From assembly GCA_963714065.1 (NCBI GenBank), contig OY970226.1, positions 496,001-560,000 on the forward strand: a stretch of DNA of 64,000 nucleotides, read 5' to 3'. The DNA comes from JAZKID01 sp963714065 (GTDB taxonomy: Bacteria > Pseudomonadota > Alphaproteobacteria > Rhizobiales > UBA4765). This document shows, piece by piece, positions 1-7,212 of this stretch. Within the stretch, counting starts at the first letter, position 1, and the number at the start of each line of letters is the position of its first letter. Position numbers and translations under genes: made by a program. Below the pieces are notes generated by a model, which was not told where the DNA came from, did no database searches, and saw only the letters and a program-made list of their open reading frames with translations.

Positions 1-81
1 GACAAGATCCTTGAGGACGATCTGCGCATCGGGAAAAGCTTCCCTGATATGAAGCTCGATCTCGGACGCTTCCATAGGCAT
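1..81 (-). CDS. bolA: BolA family protein (partial, C-terminus outside window)
   Basis: Only the first 27 codons are inside the window; the gene runs off the left edge. The peptide begins MPMEASEIELHIREAFPD, which fits the N-terminal helix of BolA/IbaG proteins, small partners of monothiol glutaredoxins in Fe-S and iron signalling. The start codon shares one base with the purL stop (TGATG), so the gene is translationally coupled to purL. A bolA-like gene right after purL is a common alphaproteobacterial arrangement, often followed by a glutaredoxin gene. The identification rests on a short fragment plus context. Confidence 0.72.
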   Translation of the reverse strand, partial: MPMEASEIELHIREAFPDAQIVLKDLV

Positions 82-2315
82 CAGAGTTCACCCTTCATGA
101 AAGAGGGCAGCCAGTTCTCATGCGCCTTGCGTAAGTTTTTGAGTTTCAGCGGCGGTTCGTTGCCGAGATGGATGGCATTGCCGCCCGTGACGCCGATTTT
201 CTGTACGTGAATATTTTTTCCCTGCGCATCGGCGATAATTTTTTTTGCTTCGCCTGGCAGCGCGGTGATCACATAACGCGCCTGATCCTCGCCGAACCAG
301 AAGGCGTGCGGGTGAGAGTGTTGTGCTGTATCAAGTTTAGCGCCGATATTGCCGGCCAGCGCCATCTCACCAAGCGCAACCAGCAAGCCGCCATCGGAAC
401 AATCGTGGCAAGTATTAATGCGCCGCGCACCGATCAGATCGCGCACGAAAACGCCATGGCGTTTTTCTGTTTCTAGATCGACCGGCGGCGGCGCGCCGTT
501 TTCCTCACCTATAATCTCGCGCAGGTAAATGCTTTGCCCCAGCCAGCCTTGTGTTTCACCGATCAGCAGGATTTCATCGCCCTCATTTTTGAAAGCGATC
601 GTTGCCATAGTGCGGCAATCTTCCAGCAGGCCGACACCGCCGATGGCAGGTGTGGGCAAAATCGCATCGCCCGTCACCTTATTTTCATTATAGAGCGATA
701 CGTTGCCGGAAACGACCGGGAAATCGAGTGCCTTGCACGCTTCCGCAATGCCCTCGACGCAGCCGACGAACTCGCCCATGATTTCCGGGCGCTCGGGCGA
801 GCCGAAATTGAGATTATCGGTGATGGCAAGCGGCTTCCCGCCGACGGCGGTGATATTGCGCCAGGCTTCGACCACCGCCTGCTTGCCGCCCTCAAACGGG
901 TCTGCAAAACAATAACGCGGTGTCACATCGCAGGTCAGCGCCAGCGCCTTGTGGCGATTCATGTCGAGGCGGACAATGGCCGCATCGCCGCCCGGGCGCT
1001 GCATGGTGTTGCCGAGGATGATGTGATCATACTGCTCCCACACCCAGCGGCGCGAGCAGAGATCGGGCGTGCCCATCAGCTTCGTTAAGGTTTCCGTCAG
1101 CGAATTCGGCGCGGGCACGCTCTCATTGGCAAGAACGGAGTTTGCGGTTTTGCGTTGATAAGGCCGATCATAAAGCGGCGCTTCGTCGCCAAGTTCTTTA
1201 ATTGGCAGGTCGGCCTTTACCTCGCCATGATGTTTGATGACGAAGCGGAGCGTGTCGGTCGTCTTGCCGATGATGGCAAAATCGAGCCCCCATTTGGTGA
1301 AGATCTTGCGCGCCAATGCCTCGCTCGAAGGCTTCAGCACCATCAGCATGCGCTCCTGGCTCTCGGACAGCATCATTTCGTAAGCGGTCATACCCTCTTC
1401 GCGGCAGGGTACGTTTGAAAGTTCAAGCTCGATACCGAGATTGCCTTTCGCACCCATCTCAACCGCAGAACAGGTGAGGCCCGCCGCACCCATATCCTGA
1501 ATGGCGATGATGGCATCTTCCTGCATCAGCTCAAGGCAGGCCTCTAACAGAAGCTTTTCCGCAAACGGGTCGCCCACTTGTACTGTAGGACGTTTTTCTT
1601 CCGATTTTTCGTCGAATTCGGCAGACGCCATGGTGGCGCCGTGAATACCGTCGCGGCCCGTTTTCGAGCCGAGATAGACGATAGGCATGCCGACACCGGT
1701 AGCCTTCGCGTAAAAAATGGAATCCTTTTTCGCAAGGCCCAGCGCGAAAGCATTGACGAGGCAATTGCCGTCATACTTTGAGTGGAAATTCACTTCGCCG
1801 CCCACCGTCGGCACGCCGAAGGAATTGCCATAAGCGCCGATGCCCGCGACAACGCCGCCGACAAGGTGTTTCGTTTTCGGATGGTCGGGCGAACCGAAAC
1901 GCAGCGCGTTCATGCAGGCAATCGGCCGCGCGCCCATGGTAAACACGTCACGCAGAATTCCGCCGACACCCGTCGTCGCGCCCTGAAACGGCTCGATATA
2001 GGAAGGGTGGTTGTGACTTTCCATCTTGAAAACGGCCGCCTCGCCGTCGCCGATATCGATCACGCCTGCATTTTCTCCGGGGCCCTGGATTACCCATGGC
2101 GCCTTAGTGGGAAGCTTCTTCAGATGCAGGCGCGAGGATTTATACGAGCAGTGCTCGTTCCACATCGCGGAAACAATACCGAGCTCCGTAATCGTCGGCT
2201 CGCGGCCGATCAACTTGACGAAGCGCTCATATTCGTCGGGTTTCAGGCCATGCGCGGCGATCAGCTCTGGCGTAATTTCGGAAACCGGCTCGTTATGTTT
2301 GGGCATAGCGGTCAT
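81..2315 (-). CDS. purL: Phosphoribosylformylglycinamidine synthase, large subunit PurL
   Basis: PurL carries out the ATP-dependent amidation of FGAR to FGAM in de novo purine synthesis, using ammonia delivered by PurQ with PurS as a scaffold. The 744-residue product is the usual length of the small (PurSQL-type) PurL. Visible signatures are NEHCSYKSS near the N-terminus, ESHNHPS, GVGGILRDVF and the repeated AIRS-like halves (for example GGDAAIVRL and HDCSDGGLLVALGE). An in-frame upstream extension of 14 codons exists, but the ATG at 2315 overlaps the purQ stop as ATGA and gives MTAMPKHNEP, so this start is preferred. The gene is coupled to purQ upstream and bolA downstream. Confidence 0.97.
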   Translation of the reverse strand: MTAMPKHNEPVSEITPELIAAHGLKPDEYERFVKLIGREPTITELGIVSAMWNEHCSYKSSRLHLKKLPTKAPWVIQGPGENAGVIDIGDGEAAVFKMESHNHPSYIEPFQGATTGVGGILRDVFTMGARPIACMNALRFGSPDHPKTKHLVGGVVAGIGAYGNSFGVPTVGGEVNFHSKYDGNCLVNAFALGLAKKDSIFYAKATGVGMPIVYLGSKTGRDGIHGATMASAEFDEKSEEKRPTVQVGDPFAEKLLLEACLELMQEDAIIAIQDMGAAGLTCSAVEMGAKGNLGIELELSNVPCREEGMTAYEMMLSESQERMLMVLKPSSEALARKIFTKWGLDFAIIGKTTDTLRFVIKHHGEVKADLPIKELGDEAPLYDRPYQRKTANSVLANESVPAPNSLTETLTKLMGTPDLCSRRWVWEQYDHIILGNTMQRPGGDAAIVRLDMNRHKALALTCDVTPRYCFADPFEGGKQAVVEAWRNITAVGGKPLAITDNLNFGSPERPEIMGEFVGCVEGIAEACKALDFPVVSGNVSLYNENKVTGDAILPTPAIGGVGLLEDCRTMATIAFKNEGDEILLIGETQGWLGQSIYLREIIGEENGAPPPVDLETEKRHGVFVRDLIGARRINTCHDCSDGGLLVALGEMALAGNIGAKLDTAQHSHPHAFWFGEDQARYVITALPGEAKKIIADAQGKNIHVQKIGVTGGNAIHLGNEPPLKLKNLRKAHENWLPSFMKGEL

Positions 2316-3010
2316 GCCGCTTTCCTTTGTGCAAACAGGCTCTCGAACAAGCCCCATCCGCCAACAGAGCCCTGCGCAGGCTCGATAGCGTTTTCCGGAT
2401 GTGGCATCATGCCGAGCACGCGCGCATTTTCGCTGACGATGCCGGCAATGGCAGCACTTGCGCCGTTCACATTGGCGCGCTCGTCGAGCTTGCCCTCAGT
2501 CGTTACATACCGGAACAGGATCTGATTATTCTGCTCCAGTTTTTTTAGCGTCTCGGTATCAGCGGTATAATTGCCCTCGCCATGCGCGATCGGCACCTTG
2601 ATCACATCGCCTTTTTTATATGACGAGGTGAAGGCCGTATCGGCGCGCTCGATACGCAAATTCACATCCTGACAGATGAAATGCAGGCCACGATTGCGTT
2701 GCAAGACGCCGGGCAATAAGCCACTTTCACATAAAATCTGAAAACCATTGCAGATGCCGAGCACATAACCACCACGTTGGGCATGTTCGCGCACGGCATC
2801 CATGATTTTCGTGCGCCCGGCAATCGCGCCGCAGCGCAGATAATCGCCATAGGAAAAACCGCCGGGAAGAGCGACAAGATCGATACCCTTAGGAAGCTCG
2901 GTATCGCCGTGCCAGAGCATGGCCGCTTTTTGTCCGCTCGCTTTTTCGAAAGCGAGAGCCAGATCGCGTTCACGATTGGAGCCGGGAAAAACGATGACGG
3001 CAGCTTTCAC
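2312..3010 (-). CDS. purQ: Phosphoribosylformylglycinamidine synthase, glutaminase subunit PurQ
   Basis: This is the class I glutamine amidotransferase subunit that hydrolyses glutamine and channels ammonia to PurL. At 232 residues it has the normal size. The N-terminus AAVIVFPGSNRERD is typical. The nucleophile cysteine lies in GICNGFQ, and the catalytic His and Glu lie in MMPHPENA near the C-terminus. The gene starts one base after the purS stop and overlaps purL by four bases (ATGA), so purS, purQ and purL form a tightly coupled block matching the 1:1:1-type complex known for this enzyme class. Confidence 0.97.
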   Translation of the reverse strand: MKAAVIVFPGSNRERDLALAFEKASGQKAAMLWHGDTELPKGIDLVALPGGFSYGDYLRCGAIAGRTKIMDAVREHAQRGGYVLGICNGFQILCESGLLPGVLQRNRGLHFICQDVNLRIERADTAFTSSYKKGDVIKVPIAHGEGNYTADTETLKKLEQNNQILFRYVTTEGKLDERANVNGASAAIAGIVSENARVLGMMPHPENAIEPAQGSVGGWGLFESLFAQRKAA

Positions 3011-3259
3011 TTACAGCATCTCCACCGCGTAATTTTCGATCACGGTATTGGCAAGCAATTTTTCGCAGGCAGTTTTGAGTTGCGCCTCAGCGGTTTGCGT
3101 ATTTGAGGTATCAAGCTCGATATCGAACACCTTGCCCTGCCGCACGGAACCGACGCCGGAAATGCCGAGAGAGCCGAGCGCTCCCTCGATTGCCTTGCCT
3201 TGCGGATCCAGAATGCCGTTTTTCAGTGTGACGGTCACACGTGCCTTGAGCTTGCCCAT
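3011..3259 (-). CDS. purS: Phosphoribosylformylglycinamidine synthase subunit PurS
   Basis: PurS is the small scaffolding subunit that bridges PurQ and PurL in the three-protein FGAM synthase. The 82-residue product begins MGKLKARVTVTLKNGILDPQ and contains QGKAIEGALGSLG, the usual PurS pattern of a strand followed by the 'D-P-x-G-x-A' segment. It lies directly upstream of purQ with no gap. Upstream are three unknown genes and then purC on the same strand. The operon is therefore purC-unknowns-purS-purQ-purL-bolA, whereas purC is normally adjacent or nearly adjacent to purS in related genomes. Confidence 0.95.
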   Translation of the reverse strand: MGKLKARVTVTLKNGILDPQGKAIEGALGSLGISGVGSVRQGKVFDIELDTSNTQTAEAQLKTACEKLLANTVIENYAVEML

Positions 3260-3328
3260 GTTGATTCTCGCGCGAAAACAGGCCTTTTTTCAACATAAAA
3301 CGGGGCAATGGTCAAATATAACGGCCTG

Positions 3329-3886
3329 CTAGGGTGAAGACGTGTTTTTTGCCTTTTTCGCAAGATATTCATTGCGTAAATCGGTCGCTATGCCGTCGTA
3401 GTACATAAATTGCACAGGCTCACCCAATCCCCATCTATGTCTCAGAGCAAGCATGAGGAACAAATTCGCCGTTTCGGTCTCGTTGAAGGCATATTCCTCG
3501 ACAGGCTCATCCTGATCGGCAGGAAGAATTCTCTCTTGAAACGAAACAGGGATCGAGCGGTCTGTATAAAAATTCCGTAGTTCCTGTTTCGCTTTCCCGA
3601 CCGCTCTTTGAGCTTCCTCCAAATTCAGCCTGGGGTCTTCATCCATATGGACAAAAAAACCTTCTTTCGAATCAAGTACGCTGACCTCGTTCTGATTCTG
3701 CAGAAAGCTGTAAAAATACATCAGGGACGTTTTATCGGAAGGACTACTATTGCCGTAAACACGCACATCTCTTCTGTAGGAGAAATCCGTCAGTTTTTGC
3801 GCGGTGATCGGGAATGACGATGCCGGCTTCGAAGGTGAAGGGTCCTGGATTCTTGAAAGCTGTCTGGCCTGTTGCACGAAAGTCAT
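3329..3886 (-). CDS. Hypothetical protein, 185 aa, paralogue of the upstream 209-aa protein
   Basis: No family is recognised. The protein has no signal peptide or membrane segment and is predicted mostly helical and soluble. Its start overlaps the stop of the upstream gene as ATGA, so the two are translationally coupled. The two products look homologous over their second halves. GFFVHMDEDPRLNLEEAQ aligns with GFEVELDADGKLTEKGAA, LRNFYTDRSIPVSF aligns with LTSFCNDGSIPFQK, and ETANLFLMLALR aligns with QTMADVFLMFSVR. The aligned 'DADG' segment in the partner looks like a degenerate EF-hand loop. The gene sits inside the purine operon, 69 bp upstream of purS, but nothing ties it to purine synthesis. 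Confidence 0.75.
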   Translation of the reverse strand: MTFVQQARQLSRIQDPSPSKPASSFPITAQKLTDFSYRRDVRVYGNSSPSDKTSLMYFYSFLQNQNEVSVLDSKEGFFVHMDEDPRLNLEEAQRAVGKAKQELRNFYTDRSIPVSFQERILPADQDEPVEEYAFNETETANLFLMLALRHRWGLGEPVQFMYYDGIATDLRNEYLAKKAKNTSSP

Positions 3887-4512
3887 TTTTTTATATCTTT
3901 GCGAATATCGTCAGAAAACATTTTATAAATTTGGGATGAAGCCGGGCTGCTGCTGCGAACGGAGAACATGAGAAAAACATCCGCCATCGTTTGCCTGTTC
4001 AGCGTTTCTGTTTCATCCGGCAAGACAGTGCCATTCTTTTTCTGGAAAGGAATGGAGCCATCGTTACAAAACGATGTCAGCTGCTTCTTGATCTCCCGGA
4101 TAATTTTTGCAGCCCCTTTTTCCGTCAGTTTTCCATCTGCATCCAGCTCTACTTCGAAGCCATGCTGGCGATCCAGCAAGGAACCGGCATCGTCCCTAAG
4201 CGCGGCGTTTTTCAGAGCAAGACGAGAGTTGGACCTCTCTCCAAGATCAATATTTTCAGCACCGGAAGAAGGGTCTGAAACGTGCTTGAGAATCATCACA
4301 AGACGGGTCAACGCCACCAAATCCTGATTGTCATAATCTCGCGTCGGGTTATTAAATGCTTCTTTCAGTTTCTCTACGGTAACAGGATAAATCGCATCTT
4401 GGACCGCACCAGATTGAAGTGCTGAGCTGAAAAGCCTGCTGCCTTTCGCGCTCTGCAACCGCTCCACACCTTTGAGAAACCCGACAAGGGAATTTTGATC
4501 AATAACAGACAT
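3883..4512 (-). CDS. Hypothetical protein, 209 aa, paralogue of the downstream 185-aa protein
   Basis: No family is recognised. The product is soluble and probably largely helical. A central segment, GFEVELDADGKLTEKGAA, resembles one degenerate EF-hand loop (D-A-D-G-K-L-T-x-x-G), and the adjoining sequence matches the downstream 185-aa protein, so the pair looks like a tandem duplication. The stop overlaps the start of that gene by four bases. Upstream of the ATG is an AT-rich stretch of about 130 bp that also holds the short copy of the purC 3' end (4565-4597), so this pair may have its own promoter rather than relying on purC read-through. Confidence 0.75.
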   Translation of the reverse strand: MSVIDQNSLVGFLKGVERLQSAKGSRLFSSALQSGAVQDAIYPVTVEKLKEAFNNPTRDYDNQDLVALTRLVMILKHVSDPSSGAENIDLGERSNSRLALKNAALRDDAGSLLDRQHGFEVELDADGKLTEKGAAKIIREIKKQLTSFCNDGSIPFQKKNGTVLPDETETLNRQTMADVFLMFSVRSSSPASSQIYKMFSDDIRKDIKK

Positions 4513-4564
4513 AAATTATCCCAAATATAGTTCGATTATACGGCTTAATCCGCTTTAAGCAAGC

Positions 4565-4597
4565 CTATTTAACCAGCACAGGTTCCGTCGCGCGTTG
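4565..4597 (-). repeat. Partial copy of the purC 3' end
   Basis: Read on the minus strand, this stretch encodes QRATEPVLVK followed by a stop, against ERATGPVLVK-stop at the true end of purC (5198-5230). A 25-base core (4572-4596 against 5205-5229) matches at 21 positions in the same reading frame. The sequence upstream of the match is not purC-like and no start codon leads into it. The two copies bracket the 163-aa gene at 4647-5138. This could be a remnant of duplicated purC or a target-site-like duplication. Confidence 0.6.
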
Positions 4598-4646
4598 GCC
4601 TATGTGAGAGTCAAGAAAATTTCCTCGGAATCTTAGAACGTCACCA

Positions 4647-5138
4647 TTACATAGGGCCATAACATTTTTGAGCATTATTCTTGAGCGCGTCGATAATATG
4701 TCTTTGAGTCACTGACCCTCGTGATAAAAAATCGGTTTGGCTGACAATCTCGGCTGTCTGCGGTTTCTGGCTTAGCACATTGATTTGCACAGACGCCAGA
4801 ATAATATGCATTTGAAAAATTCCCAGAACTTCTTCCATTGTAAGAAAGTCATCGATCCAAGCACTTTTAACGTCCATGTCCTGAAGATATTTATATCTAG
4901 GTTGCTGTTTCAGGCGATCTTTCAGATTATTCACACGATCCTTTATGTTATTTAGCTGACGTTGAGAATTAGCAACAAAGGGTTTTGCCTCGGTTTCAAA
5001 ATCAACGTTACCGTCATTATCTTTATCGGCAAGAATTTGGAGATGTTTGACTGTCTCGTTTTCCTGATAGGGCCCTTTAAGCCGCTCCGCCCTAAGAGGC
5101 GTAACATAATTGCATTTTGTATCCTGAATAATCGCCAT
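4647..5138 (-). CDS. Hypothetical protein with one EF-hand-like loop, 163 aa
   Basis: No family is recognised. Near residues 35-50 the sequence ADKDNDGNVDFETEAKPF has the spacing of an EF-hand calcium loop (D1, D3, D5, G6, hydrophobic 8, D9), but the usual Glu at position 12 is displaced by one. The rest is predicted helical, with a charged segment (NNIKDRVNNLKDRLKQQ) that could form a short coiled coil. The ATG at 5138 is preferred over the one at 5150 because GGAG lies six bases before it. The gene lies between purC and the purC-end copy, on the same strand as the operon. It may be related in origin to the other EF-hand-like genes of this window. Confidence 0.72.
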   Translation of the reverse strand: MAIIQDTKCNYVTPLRAERLKGPYQENETVKHLQILADKDNDGNVDFETEAKPFVANSQRQLNNIKDRVNNLKDRLKQQPRYKYLQDMDVKSAWIDDFLTMEEVLGIFQMHIILASVQINVLSQKPQTAEIVSQTDFLSRGSVTQRHIIDALKNNAQKCYGPM

Positions 5139-5197
5139 GTTTTTCTCCATAAAATATAAGACGCGATTGTATATTATTTGCTACTGTTGAACAGTAT

Positions 5198-5956
5198 TTA
5201 CTTCACCAGCACCGGCCCCGTCGCACGTTCATTTTCAGACATGATGCCGAGGCGGCGCGCCACTTCGGTGTAGGCCTCGATCAGCCCGCCGAGATCGCGG
5301 CGGAAACGGTCCTTGTCCATCTTGTCGTTGGTCTTGATGTCCCACAGCCGGCAGCAGTCGGGGCTGATCTCGTCGGCCACCACGATGCGCATCAGCTCGC
5401 CTTCCCAAAGACGGCCGAATTCCAGCTTGAAATCGATCAGGCGGATGCCGGCGCCGAGGAACAGGCCGACGAGAAAATCGTTGATGCGGATGGCAAGCGC
5501 CATCATGTCGTCGATCTCCTGCGGGTTGGCCCAGCCGAACGCTGTGATGTGCTCTTCCGAAACCAGCGGGTCGTTCAACCCGTCGTTCTTGTAATAGAAT
5601 TCGATGATGGAGCGGGGCAGCTGCAGACCTTCCTCAAGTCCAAGCCGCGTGGACAAAGAACCCGCCGCCACATTGCGCACCACCACTTCGAGCGGGATGA
5701 TCTCGACCTCGCGGATCAGCTGCTCGCGCATGTTCATGCGGCGGATGAAATGCGTCGGCACGCCGATGCCGTTCAGCTGGTTGAAAATGAATTCGGAAAT
5801 GCGGTTGTTCAGCACGCCCTTGCCGTCGATAATGTCCTTCTTCTTGGCGTTGAAGGCGGTGGCGTCGTCCTTGAAATGCTGCACGAGGGTGCCCGGCTCG
5901 GGCCCTTCATACAGGATCTTGGCCTTGCCCTCGTAAATGCGGCGGCGTTTCGTCAT
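5198..5956 (-). CDS. purC: Phosphoribosylaminoimidazole-succinocarboxamide (SAICAR) synthase
   Basis: PurC joins CAIR and aspartate using ATP to make SAICAR, an intermediate step of purine synthesis. The protein shows RRRIYEGKAKILYEG (nucleotide-binding start), the DDATAFN segment, VVRNVAAGSL and the signature LIDFKLEFGR, followed by VVADEISPDCCRLWD. The full open frame begins at 5986, but MTKRRRIYEGKAK at 5956 matches the family's normal N-terminus and gives 252 residues. It is the first gene of the purine operon here. The 164 bp upstream hold its promoter and that of the divergent DUF1476 gene. The C-terminal nine codons are nearly duplicated at 4565-4597. Confidence 0.96.
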   Translation of the reverse strand: MTKRRRIYEGKAKILYEGPEPGTLVQHFKDDATAFNAKKKDIIDGKGVLNNRISEFIFNQLNGIGVPTHFIRRMNMREQLIREVEIIPLEVVVRNVAAGSLSTRLGLEEGLQLPRSIIEFYYKNDGLNDPLVSEEHITAFGWANPQEIDDMMALAIRINDFLVGLFLGAGIRLIDFKLEFGRLWEGELMRIVVADEISPDCCRLWDIKTNDKMDKDRFRRDLGGLIEAYTEVARRLGIMSENERATGPVLVK

Positions 5957-5986
5957 GCGTGCTAACCGTGGTTTGAGGAAATCCAT

Positions 5987-6120
5987 AAGTGACGCGATCT
6001 TTCAATGTCTTCAAGCGGTTTTGAGCCTAGCCTGCGTCGCTGCTGTGTACAAGTGCGCCTGGCAAGGCTTTATGGCCGCAGGCAAATCGATTATAAGCCT
6101 ATTATAACAGGCGAGGATAA
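5987..6120. promoter_or_regulatory. Divergent promoter region purC / DUF1476
   Basis: 134 bp between the two divergent starts. It holds an AT-rich stretch with TTATAACAGG near 6101 and no clear operator. It must contain the purC operon promoter (minus) and the promoter for the ATPase-inhibitor gene (plus). Confidence 0.5.
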
Positions 6121-6444
6121 ATGAGCACTTTTGACGAACGCGAACAGGCCTTCGAGAGAAAATACGCCCTGGACGAGGAATTGCGCTTCAAGGCGCTGGC
6201 CCGCCGCAACAAGCTTTTAGGGCTTTGGGTGGCGGAAAAACTGGGGCTGTCCGGCACGGAAGCGGAGGCCTACGCGCAAGGCGTAGTCAAGGCCGATCTG
6301 CAGGAAGCGGGCAATAACGATGTGCTGCGCAAAATAGAGAATGATTTTGCGAGCGCGAAAAAAGAATTCAACAAGACCGAAATCGCACGCCAGCTCGATG
6401 CGTTTACGGCGCAGGCGGTTGCCCAGATGAAGGCCGGCAAATGA
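6121..6444 (+). CDS. DUF1476 protein, ATP synthase F1 zeta/IF1-like inhibitor
   Basis: This 107-residue protein begins STFDEREQAFERKYALDEEL and continues with KALARRNKLLGLWVAEKLGL, the hallmark of DUF1476. Family members studied in alphaproteobacteria (the zeta subunit of Paracoccus and relatives) bind the F1-ATPase and inhibit ATP hydrolysis through the N-terminal helix. The protein is all-helical and soluble. It starts a short plus-strand operon and overlaps the methyltransferase gene by four bases (ATGA). How strongly it inhibits varies between species and cannot be told from sequence. Confidence 0.9.
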   Translation: MSTFDEREQAFERKYALDEELRFKALARRNKLLGLWVAEKLGLSGTEAEAYAQGVVKADLQEAGNNDVLRKIENDFASAKKEFNKTEIARQLDAFTAQAVAQMKAGK

Positions 6445-7118
6445 GCGCACAAGCAAAAGCCGCACCGAAGGCGCTGACCTGGCGGTGGCGCAAGCTCGAT
6501 CAAATCACCGGCAAGCGGAATTACCGCCCCTGGTTCGACGGAAAACAATTCAGCACCGACTGGACGTCCAGCAATTATGCCTCGTGGCGCTACATGCTTT
6601 TGCCCTGGAAAATGGAACCCTTGCGGATTCTGGAAATCGGCTCATGGGAAGGGCGTTCGGCGCTGTTCTTTCTTAATTTCTTTCCGCAGTCGAAAATCAC
6701 CTGTGTCGATACATTCGCAGGCGGGCTCGACCACAAGGTCTCCACGCAATTTTCGCAGATGTTGCCGCAGATCGAGCAGCATTTCGATCATAACCTCGCC
6801 CCGTTCGGCGGCCGCGTCGAAAAAATCAAGATGGATTCCGCAGCCGCGCTCTCGAAACTTGCCGCGGAAGGCCGTAAGTTCGACCTTGCCTATATCGACG
6901 GCGGCCATCGCCGCGATGAAGTGATGGCCGACACATTGGGCACATGGAAATTGCTCCCGCCGGGCGGCGTGATTATTTGGGACGATTATACGTGGGGGAG
7001 GAAATTGCCGCCCGAAGATCGCCCGAAGCCTGCCATCGACCAGTTTTTGGCGGAACAGCAAGGAAATTATCGCCTGCTGGGAAAAAGCTATCAGGTCGCG
7101 ATCGAACGGCTGAAATAA
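6441..7118 (+). CDS. Class I SAM-dependent methyltransferase
   Basis: A 225-residue Rossmann-fold methyltransferase of the Methyltransf_24 type. The SAM-binding glycine-rich motif is LEIGSWEGRSALF. An acidic residue follows the second strand (ITCVDTFAG), and FDLAYIDGGHRRDEV is the typical downstream motif, followed by GGVIIWDDYTWG. The basic N-terminus (residues 1-30) is not conserved. The substrate is unknown; relatives act on small molecules, sugars or lipids. The start overlaps the DUF1476 stop by four bases, so the two genes are co-translated. Confidence 0.87.
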   Translation: MSAQAKAAPKALTWRWRKLDQITGKRNYRPWFDGKQFSTDWTSSNYASWRYMLLPWKMEPLRILEIGSWEGRSALFFLNFFPQSKITCVDTFAGGLDHKVSTQFSQMLPQIEQHFDHNLAPFGGRVEKIKMDSAAALSKLAAEGRKFDLAYIDGGHRRDEVMADTLGTWKLLPPGGVIIWDDYTWGRKLPPEDRPKPAIDQFLAEQQGNYRLLGKSYQVAIERLK

Positions 7119-7212
7119 TTACGGTTAAACGTCTGTAAAACACCGGTTTTTATGCGTCTTGTTTATCGCTCTTTCAGCATGCTTCTTACCCCGCTATTAA
7201 GCGCGAAGGTGC

